From Halobacteroidaceae bacterium (GTDB taxonomy: Bacteria; Bacillota; Halanaerobiia; B1SED10-174), in the NCBI GenBank assembly GCA_003554585.1, contig PWGV01000163.1:70071-109156 (forward strand): DNA of 39,086 nt, read 5' to 3'. Of the stretch, positions 17,768 to 23,803 are shown piece after piece. A program made the translations under genes and the position numbers. Within the stretch, counting starts at the first letter, position 1, and every line of letters begins with the position of its first letter. The notes beneath the pieces are model-generated. The model saw only the letters and a program-made list of their open reading frames with translations. It was not told the DNA's origin and made no database searches.

Positions 17768-18229
17768 ATGAAGATCGAGCAAAGAATCGAGGAAATGGGT
17801 TTGACCCTGCCCGAAGTTCCTGCCCCCCTTGCCGCCTATGTTCCTGGCCAGAAAACCGGACGCTTTATTTTCACCGCGGGACAGCTCCCCCTGCAGGGTG
17901 GAGAGCTCAAGTACAAGGGAAAACTGGGACAGGACTATTCCGTCGAGGAAGGTTATGAGGCTGCAAAAATCTGTCTCCTCAACTGCCTTGGAGTAATCAA
18001 GAAGATCGCCGGAGACCTGGACAAGGTCAAGCAGGTGGTAAAAATTAACGGGTTTGTTAATAGTGATCCTAATTTTACCGATCAGCCCAAGGTCTTGAAT
18101 GGTGCATCTGAACTATGTGTTGAATTATTCGGAAAGAATGGTGAACATGCTCGCGCTGCTGTTGGTTCGGTAAGCCTGCCAATGGGAGCGGCGGTTGAAG
18201 TTGAAATGATTGTGGAACTGGAAGAGTAG
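17768..18229 (+). CDS. RidA-family (YjgF/Rut) deaminase-like protein
   Basis: RidA proteins hydrolyse reactive enamine/imine intermediates released by PLP enzymes, protecting other PLP enzymes from damage. This 153-residue member has the family start region YVPGQKTGRFIFTAGQLPL and the C-terminal core HARAAVGSVSLPMGAAVEVE, with the substrate-binding arginine at R129. It is slightly longer than the ~125-residue RidA archetype and fits the subgroup with an extended N-terminus. ATG 17768 follows GGAGGAGGTG by six bases. Lying directly before a fold-type I PLP enzyme and upstream of a B12 mutase, it suggests that the pathway releases an unstable 2-aminoacrylate-type or enamine intermediate. The substrate is unknown. 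Confidence 0.85.
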   Translation: MKIEQRIEEMGLTLPEVPAPLAAYVPGQKTGRFIFTAGQLPLQGGELKYKGKLGQDYSVEEGYEAAKICLLNCLGVIKKIAGDLDKVKQVVKINGFVNSDPNFTDQPKVLNGASELCVELFGKNGEHARAAVGSVSLPMGAAVEVEMIVELEE

Positions 18230-18279
18230 GAGAATTTAACGAGTCTTGGGAATTGAAAAATTCAGGGGAGAGTGAAAAA

Positions 18280-19731
18280 ATGTTAAAATTTGAAATGTAT
18301 AAAAAACTACTGGCAGAGAAAGGCGAAATCTTTGCCAAAGCTAAAAAAGCTGCAGATGAAATTGGAATAGGACCGGACCTCTCCGGAAAATTTGGCCTAA
18401 CCGGTGCTATCTCCGGTATGCCTGCCCCTCTGCGGGACGACATTATGGAAGCCACCGAAAAGGGAGCAAAAGAGGTAATGCCCCTGGCGGGCCTGGTCGA
18501 TGAAATCCGAACTCTGGTCAAGCATTATTACGGCGATGAATTTGATGCAGTTTCCACCCCGACCTGTGAAGCAGGACTCTGGCTGGCTTTTGACGTCCTG
18601 GTTAGCCCACCTTATACGGGTCGCGGTGATAATTATCGCTCTCGCTACATTGCCCTCTATGAAAAGCACCTCCACCACCAGGGAAGCTATGGTCGTCCCT
18701 TCCCCGCACACTACAAGGATGTACTGGCCGAGCGGGGATCAACCCCGGGCGAACTTGGCTTCAATGGAAAAAGACAGTACAATACAGATGTTATTCTGGC
18801 CAAGCTGGAAGGCGCCAATTATGAGCCGCATGGCATCAAGTACCACCCGTCTTTGCAGTTGACCAACGTTGATGTTGATGCTTCCATGAAGAAAATTGGT
18901 AAAATTGCCGAGAGGCATGCCGCCTATCTTAACGGTTTAACCTCCCTGGGTTACGATACCCCTGGTTATGGTTATGGAGATTTAGATAACGAGGGAACAC
19001 CCCGCCTGCAAAAGCTGATGGGAGAACTCGCCAGAGATTATGATGTCCCCTATATTGTAGATAATGCCTGGGGGCTGCCCTTTATCGGCGTTGATATCCG
19101 CAAAAACAACGCTGACCTCATGATTTACAGCATGGATAAAGCAACGGGAGCCCCGACCTCCGGCTTGATTATCGGGCGGGAAGAGTACATGGTGCCCCTG
19201 CGCCGGGCTCTTGGTGTCCACGGCGAACGCTGGGGAACAACTGGTTCCTACGGAAAAGCTTCCCACGTAATTTTTGATCCCGGTAAAGAAGCCTTGCTGG
19301 GTCAGGTAGCTGCCCTCAAGGCTCTGCAGGAAAATCCTGAACTTTACAAAAAGCCTGTTGAACAGACCTATGATATAGTAATGGAAGAACTCCAGGCCCT
19401 GCCCGAGAAAATTCGGAAGAACCTGGTTGTATCCAAGTCGTTCAACTCCGGTACTGTTGAAATTAACTATGAGGCAACCTGGAACGGAGAAGAACCTGGG
19501 TTCCCCATTTTCACCATCGAAGACATGTATGGATCCAGCAACCTCCTGCAGTCTGGTTTGAAAGAGATGGGTATTATACCCACCATTGCTTATGATGGAA
19601 ATATCTTTATTTCTCCCGGGCAGAATACTACTGATGATAAAGGGAACCTGATCGAAGAGCGGATGCGCCTGGCAATTAAGGGTCTGGTCCGCCTGATGGA
19701 AATTATCGGTCAGCACGCCGGGATTATGTAA
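18280..19731 (+). CDS. Fold-type I PLP-dependent enzyme, substrate unknown
   Basis: This is a 483-residue cytosolic PLP enzyme of the aspartate aminotransferase fold. The cofactor aspartate is D261 in YIVDNAWGLPF, and the likely Schiff-base lysine is K287 in YSMDKATGAPTSGLIIG, at the usual ~26-residue spacing. The N-terminal part includes an STPTCEAGLWLAFD segment (about residue 91) that should form the phosphate-binding region. The layout recalls the SelA/ammonia-lyase side of the superfamily more than classical aminotransferases, but I cannot assign a named family. ATG 18280 follows GGGGAG with a nine-base spacing; an in-frame TTG at 18253 would add nine residues. It could be a lyase, racemase or transferase acting before or after the mutase. 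Confidence 0.75.
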   Translation: MLKFEMYKKLLAEKGEIFAKAKKAADEIGIGPDLSGKFGLTGAISGMPAPLRDDIMEATEKGAKEVMPLAGLVDEIRTLVKHYYGDEFDAVSTPTCEAGLWLAFDVLVSPPYTGRGDNYRSRYIALYEKHLHHQGSYGRPFPAHYKDVLAERGSTPGELGFNGKRQYNTDVILAKLEGANYEPHGIKYHPSLQLTNVDVDASMKKIGKIAERHAAYLNGLTSLGYDTPGYGYGDLDNEGTPRLQKLMGELARDYDVPYIVDNAWGLPFIGVDIRKNNADLMIYSMDKATGAPTSGLIIGREEYMVPLRRALGVHGERWGTTGSYGKASHVIFDPGKEALLGQVAALKALQENPELYKKPVEQTYDIVMEELQALPEKIRKNLVVSKSFNSGTVEINYEATWNGEEPGFPIFTIEDMYGSSNLLQSGLKEMGIIPTIAYDGNIFISPGQNTTDDKGNLIEERMRLAIKGLVRLMEIIGQHAGIM

Positions 19732-19753
19732 AAGGCTTTTTTAACACCACGAG

Positions 19754-19785
19754 GCGGAGAAAAATCGTAAAGCGGTTTTCTCCGC
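19754..19785 (+). other. Ten-base-pair hairpin after the PLP-enzyme gene
   Basis: GCGGAGAAAA and TTTTCTCCGC are exact complements separated by 12 bases. It lies 22 bases after the PLP-enzyme stop. There is no T run after it, so it may be a weak terminator, a processing site or a 3'-end stabiliser that separates the first three genes from the regulator and mutase genes. Confidence 0.6.
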
Positions 19786-19805
19786 TTCAATCTATATATT
19801 GGGAT

Positions 19806-19853
19806 GGGGGCTTTGTTCCGGTGGGGACCGATATGCCCCGGGGTGAAGCCCCC
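19806..19853 (+). other. Structured leader upstream of the FCD regulator
   Basis: GGGGGCTT (19806-19813) pairs with AAGCCCCC (19846-19853). Inside, GGGG (19823-19826) pairs with CCCC (19836-19839). The element is GC-rich and ends about 48 bases before the TTG start of the regulator. I could not match it to a riboswitch class I know. It may be a second hairpin of a bipartite terminator or an RNA regulatory element. Confidence 0.45.
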
Positions 19854-19900
19854 TATTCCTATAAGAACTAAAAATGGTTTGTTTAAGAGGAGGTGGTTTT

Positions 19901-20629
19901 TTGCAGCAAAATGGGGATAAAGAACATTATGTTCTGGAAATTATCGCGGGTTACTCTGAACCCGTGGGCTCGGGGACAATCAGCAATGATTTAAGGCGAA
20001 AGGTAGGCGGGGTTAGCGAAGCCACAGTTGGCAGGATCCTCAGGCGCCTGGATGAGCAGGGCTGGACCCAAAAGGATGGCTTTAGAGGCCGGGTTTTAAC
20101 CCCGGAGGGACAGGCTGCTCTGCAGGAATTTCGAGATGATAAAAGAAGGAGAATGGATACAAATCGGTTCCTGGAATTAACCAGGGTGGAGGAGAAAGAA
20201 GAACTGGTAAATATCCTAATTGCACGCCGGGCAATTGAAAGGGAAATTGCTCGGCTGGCTGCAGAGAAAGCCACGGAAGAAGATATTCACCAGTTGAATG
20301 AAATAATTGCCAAGAACCTGACAAAGCTGGAAACCTCTCAACCAGGAGCCGATGAAGACGTAGCTTTCCATAAGCTGCTGGCAGAAATTGCTGGTAATAA
20401 AATTCTGGAAGCAGCCCTGAATTTGATCAGGGGGGAAGGTCAGTTATCTCCCATCCTGGAATATGTCCGGCAAAAGGTTGGCAGTGAAATTGTTGCTGAT
20501 CACAAGAAGGTAATTGAAGCAATCGCCTGGGGAGATTCCGAAGGAGCGGAGAGGGCAATGGTTGAGCATATTGAAGGAATTATTTTCGATGTTAATAGAT
20601 ACTGGGAAAAATTCGGGGGCAAGGGGTGA
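19901..20629 (+). CDS. Transcriptional regulator: NrpR/RNase R-type winged helix fused to FCD domain
   Basis: This 242-residue protein has a DNA-binding N-terminus (about residues 10-75, SEPVGSGTISNDLRRKVGGV then SEATVGRILRRLDEQG) that reads like the winged helix found in NrpR repressors rather than the standard GntR helix-turn-helix. The C-terminal two thirds is an FCD ligand-binding domain: ARRAIEREIARLAAEKATEEDI, then DVAFHKLLAEIAGN, DHKKVIEAIAWGD and AMVEHIEGI. The Asp and three His in these segments match the metal-binding set of FCD proteins, which sense carboxylates. TTG 19901 is chosen because AAGAGGAGG precedes it; ATG 19874 lies upstream of that ribosome site. It probably controls this cluster in response to a pathway acid. 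Confidence 0.8.
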   Translation: MQQNGDKEHYVLEIIAGYSEPVGSGTISNDLRRKVGGVSEATVGRILRRLDEQGWTQKDGFRGRVLTPEGQAALQEFRDDKRRRMDTNRFLELTRVEEKEELVNILIARRAIEREIARLAAEKATEEDIHQLNEIIAKNLTKLETSQPGADEDVAFHKLLAEIAGNKILEAALNLIRGEGQLSPILEYVRQKVGSEIVADHKKVIEAIAWGDSEGAERAMVEHIEGIIFDVNRYWEKFGGKG

Positions 20630-20636
20630 GAAAAAA

Positions 20637-20873
20637 TTGGACGCAAAGGCAAGAGTTGTTGATGCGCTTGATATTGAAACCTTTCTTATCTGCGAGAATG
20701 AGGAAGAAGGAAGAAGGATTTCTGCTGGTTTAATGGAAAGCATGGGTTGTAGTGATTTTGATCTTGTTTATATCCAACACGAAGGAATCGGAGCCCGGGT
20801 TCGCATAAGGGCTTATGTAAATCGTCCTGGCGACCGCTATACCTGGCTGGAGGGAGGAGAAAAAGATGAGTAA
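20637..20873 (+). CDS. Small putative subunit resembling the aminomutase dimerisation domain
   Basis: This 78-residue product starts MDAKARVVDALDIETFLICENEEEG. The pattern of a beta strand, a helix (EEEGRRISAGLMESMGC), then strands FDLVYIQHEG and ARVRIRAYVN resembles the small domain that precedes the B12-binding domain in KamE and OraE. I recall that domain as a segment ending in an ELKGRV-like strand. It is not OraS-like. TTG 20637 follows AAGGGGTGAG by six bases; no ATG is available in this frame downstream of the regulator stop. Its end overlaps the mutase start by eight bases, so the two are coupled and likely form a complex. The assignment is pattern-based and tentative. Confidence 0.6.
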   Translation: MDAKARVVDALDIETFLICENEEEGRRISAGLMESMGCSDFDLVYIQHEGIGARVRIRAYVNRPGDRYTWLEGGEKDE

Positions 20874-22650
20874 AAAAAGAGTACTCTTATCCCCCCTGGA
20901 TCCTGTTCACGATATCGGGCTTAAGATGATAAAAAATGCCCTGGATGAGGCGGGGCATACCACCTTCCTTTTACCCCCTGATGTTACCCCTGGAGAAATA
21001 GTCGAGGAAGCCCTGGACAAGAAAGCCGAGGTGATTTTGCTTTCCCGAACACTGGGCTATGGGGTCGCAGAGCTTCTGGGTCGTTTTGTGGACCTTATTG
21101 AGGGAGCGGGGATCCGCCACCAGGTTCTGCTGGGAATCGGAGGTATGGCAATAAAGCCCGAACTGGCTGCTGAGCTTGGCTTCGATCAGGGTTTTGGGCC
21201 CAAAACTCCGGTTGAAGAGGCTGTTGCTTTTGTCGAGGGAAGGAATTATGTTCCCACACAGGAAGAAAGTACAAAGAAAAAAGGCGATCTGCTCCGGGAA
21301 CGAACTTATGATTATCACCACGAGGAAATTAAAAGTTTGCTGGAAGAAATTGCAGAGAAAACTCTCCAGTGGTACCGGGAAATTGACAGCCCCGGGATTA
21401 AAAGGGCAGAGCTTCGGGAAGCAGGTTCAGCAGGCGGACAGGACTATCTGGAACAGAGTTCCGATAGCATCAGGGATTATTTTAAGGAGGGAATTCTTCC
21501 CTCGGGCCTCCGCCTGATTGGGGATGAAGAGCAAAAAGCCCTGGAAAACATGATTTCAACTGGTATGGTAGAAAAACCGCGTATCCTGCAACGCCAGCCC
21601 CATCAACCCCTGGTTTTCATTCAGTACGGGACCGGTTGTCCCTTCATGGATATTGCCCATATTAAAGGGACTGAGGCTTGGGGAGCAGATGGAGTGGTCC
21701 ATTTTGATCCTTCCTGGGGAGCAAAAACCGAGGGACTTCTGGCAGGTCTTTTGAGTCACGAAGAAAATGGCTCGGTGCTGACGGAAAAAAACCTGGAATT
21801 AATCAAGAAAGCCCTGGAAAAATCAACCCTGTGGCAGGTTCGGGCGCACCGGGGATTAAATACTCCGGAAACTGTCCTGCTGGCAGGAGAAGCCGGGGCG
21901 GACCTGACCAAGATTAACCCGGTCTATGGTTCTCTGGGGGGAGGAACTGACCCGGAAAGGTTACTGGCTGATGGCTTAAAAGCAATGGAATATGCTGCGC
22001 GGTATAATATGCCATTTGATATGCCGACAAACGAAGAGCTCTCTGGTGTTCCTGCCTACAAGGCTTTTGCAGGAATGTTGATTGTAACCCACCTGGGGCT
22101 TGCTCTCGGGGCAAAACCCGTACTTCAGCCGCTTTTCTGCTATTCTCCCGAAATGATGCTCGGAGGGCAGATGGAAGATAATTATATTGATTACAATGCT
22201 GCCAAGGTGATGGCCCTCCGCGGAATTATTGACGCACCTATCTGGGCAGGTGCACCTATAGGGTTTTTAACCCATACGGAAGAGAGGGTTCAGTCAGCAG
22301 TTTCAACATCATTCCACGCTGGGATGGCAGCATCCCTGGGTATTGAAGGTATCTCAATCGCCTCCACCGATGAAGCCTATTCCGGAGGGCCGATAACTCT
22401 CCCTGCAAGGATAGATACCCTGCAGGGGACGGGAGAAGCTTTCAGATTTCTGGGAAGTGCCAGAATGCAGCCCACCGCAAGGGCGGAAGAATGGGCGGAA
22501 GAACTGACAAGCAATATCCTCAGGGTTTTAAAAGAGGTTGCAAAAAATGGTTCGTTTTTGGATAGCCTTTATCAGGGAATTTTAGGAAGCAAAGAGGAAG
22601 GGGCATATCCCGGGCGAAATGGCCGGAGGACGGTGCAAAAAAGAAAATGA
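20866..22650 (+). CDS. Predicted cobalamin-dependent mutase: N-terminal B12 domain plus OraE-like barrel
   Basis: The first ~125 of 594 residues form a B12-binding Rossmann domain of the base-off/His-on type. The signature DPVHDIG gives the cobalt-ligand H15, followed by LLSRTLG (S60), LGIGG (G92-G93) and GFGP (109-112). These resemble the B12 domains of KamE and OraE. A charged linker (about 126-240) leads to a TIM-barrel-like region (about 245-575) with TEAWGADGVVHFDPSWG, RAHRGLNTPETVLLAGEAGAD and AYKAFAGMLIVTHLGLALGAKP, whose order recalls the OraE barrel. In OraE the B12 domain is C-terminal. The lysine that binds PLP 11 residues after the His in OraE/KamE is replaced by L26. ATG follows GGGAGGAG. 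The substrate is unknown; a glutamate-mutase-like carbon-skeleton reaction is an alternative. Confidence 0.8.
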   Translation: MSKKRVLLSPLDPVHDIGLKMIKNALDEAGHTTFLLPPDVTPGEIVEEALDKKAEVILLSRTLGYGVAELLGRFVDLIEGAGIRHQVLLGIGGMAIKPELAAELGFDQGFGPKTPVEEAVAFVEGRNYVPTQEESTKKKGDLLRERTYDYHHEEIKSLLEEIAEKTLQWYREIDSPGIKRAELREAGSAGGQDYLEQSSDSIRDYFKEGILPSGLRLIGDEEQKALENMISTGMVEKPRILQRQPHQPLVFIQYGTGCPFMDIAHIKGTEAWGADGVVHFDPSWGAKTEGLLAGLLSHEENGSVLTEKNLELIKKALEKSTLWQVRAHRGLNTPETVLLAGEAGADLTKINPVYGSLGGGTDPERLLADGLKAMEYAARYNMPFDMPTNEELSGVPAYKAFAGMLIVTHLGLALGAKPVLQPLFCYSPEMMLGGQMEDNYIDYNAAKVMALRGIIDAPIWAGAPIGFLTHTEERVQSAVSTSFHAGMAASLGIEGISIASTDEAYSGGPITLPARIDTLQGTGEAFRFLGSARMQPTARAEEWAEELTSNILRVLKEVAKNGSFLDSLYQGILGSKEEGAYPGRNGRRTVQKRK

Positions 22651-23690
22651 AAGTCCTTGGAATAGCAGGAACAGCCAAAAATACAGGGAAAACCACAACA
22701 ACCATGGCCTTAATTGAAACCGCGGGGGAAAAGTCTATTCCCCTCGCGGTTACTTCTATTGGTCTGGACGGAGAAGAATTTGACCAGGTGACGGGTTTAC
22801 CCAAACCCCGGCTTAAATTACCAGAAGGAGCATACCTGGTAACTGCTGAACGCTGTGTCGACGGGGGAACTGCAAAACTGGAAGTTATAAAAGGACTCAG
22901 GGCCAAAACCCCCCTGGGAAATTTGCAGTTAACCCGGGTAAAAAAGGGCGGCAGGGTTTTAATGGCCGGCCCGAATAACAGGCGGGATTTAAATGAAGCT
23001 GTCCAAAACCTTAAGGGTAAAGGGGCAGAGGTCTTGATTGTTGACGGGGCTTTAAATCGGATGGCCCCACTGGCCGGAACGGACGTTTTTGTCCTGGCAA
23101 CCGGAGCAGCCAGAAGCAGCAATCTTGCTACCCTGCGCCGGGAAACGGAAATTCTGGTCAGGGTTTTAAACCTCCCCCGGCTGGTTCCTGGAGAAAAATC
23201 AGCCCATTCCTACTTCCTTACCGAAGACGGGAAAAGGTCCCTGGGGACAGATTCTCTTCTGAGCAGGGACCGGGTCAATAATATTTTTAAAAACACCGGG
23301 AAAGTAAAAGAAATCTATATCAAGGGAGTCCTTACCGGGGAAGCTTTTTCTGAGTTAAACCTGTCCCTATCACCTGCAGGTTGTAAATTGATTGTTTCCA
23401 ATCCGATAAACCTCCTGCTGGGAGAAGAGCTGCAGGAACTGGATAAAGCAATAAAGAACTGGAAAAAACAGGGAGGGGGACTGGGAGTTGAGTTTGACCT
23501 TCCCCTGAAAGCGATAACTATTAACCCCTTTTTTCCTGACTGGCAGGAGCGCGGCCGCTTTTACCAGCCCCGCTACGTGGAGGAAGATGAATTAAAAAAT
23601 GCTTTCCAATCCCTTGGAGTTCCGGTGATCAATGTCGTTCGCGAGGGTGGGGAAAATCTCTGGGAAACTGTTATTTTTGGAGAAAACTAG
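22647..23690 (+). CDS. P-loop protein, probable mutase reactivase (KamB/OR-4-like)
   Basis: This 347-residue protein starts with a Walker A loop, GTAKNTGKTT (residues 8-17), and a following TSIGLDGEEFD (about residue 36) that could be a switch region. LIVDGALNRMAPL (about residue 130) looks like a Walker B strand. It resembles the P-loop protein encoded beside lysine 5,6-aminomutase and D-ornithine aminomutase genes (KamB, OR-4), which helps exchange damaged cobalamin. The MutS-like partner KamC is not present in this window. Its start overlaps the mutase stop as ATGA, the tightest coupling in the cluster. The recollection of KamB is from memory; a MeaB-like role is a functional analogue. Confidence 0.65.
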   Translation: MKVLGIAGTAKNTGKTTTTMALIETAGEKSIPLAVTSIGLDGEEFDQVTGLPKPRLKLPEGAYLVTAERCVDGGTAKLEVIKGLRAKTPLGNLQLTRVKKGGRVLMAGPNNRRDLNEAVQNLKGKGAEVLIVDGALNRMAPLAGTDVFVLATGAARSSNLATLRRETEILVRVLNLPRLVPGEKSAHSYFLTEDGKRSLGTDSLLSRDRVNNIFKNTGKVKEIYIKGVLTGEAFSELNLSLSPAGCKLIVSNPINLLLGEELQELDKAIKNWKKQGGGLGVEFDLPLKAITINPFFPDWQERGRFYQPRYVEEDELKNAFQSLGVPVINVVREGGENLWETVIFGEN

Positions 23691-23753
23691 CAGGATTTCT
23701 TTAGCTATTCACGAATATATAGTAAAGGAAGAAAATAAATTTTTTACCGCGAC

Positions 23754-23791
23754 CGGGACAAAAAATTACCGGCGGACGAAAAATGACCCGG
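23754..23791 (+). promoter_or_regulatory. Probable CggR operator (tandem direct repeats)
   Basis: Two adjacent 19-base repeats, CGGGACAAAAAATTACCGG (23754-23772) and CGGACGAAAAATGACCCGG (23773-23791), occupy the gap before cggR. They resemble the Bacillus CggR operator, which is built from CGGGAC-N6-TGTC repeats. A partial third copy, TTTTTTACCGCGAC, lies at 23740-23753. The second repeat runs into the GGAGGTG ribosome site, so a bound tetramer could block transcription and translation initiation. A weak -10 (TATAGT, 23718-23723) lies upstream. Confidence 0.75.
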
Positions 23792-23803
23792 AGGTGAAAG
23801 CCG

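Noticed and set aside
20637-20873. The 78-residue protein as OraS, the small subunit of D-ornithine aminomutase.
   Set aside because: The recalled OraS is about 121 residues, mostly helical, and shares no visible motif. The pattern fits the dimerisation domain of KamE/OraE better.
20866-22650. Glutamate mutase (MutS fused to MutE) as the firm identity of the 594-residue protein.
   Set aside because: The B12 loop is similar, but the barrel does not show the MutE segments I remember, such as [20 protein letters not shown], while its order of motifs recalls OraE. I kept it only as an alternative.
22520-23122. A 200-codon minus-strand open frame across the mutase and reactivase junction, and a 213-codon one at 30829-31470.
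   Set aside because: Both are antisense to well-supported genes and low in recognisable protein features.
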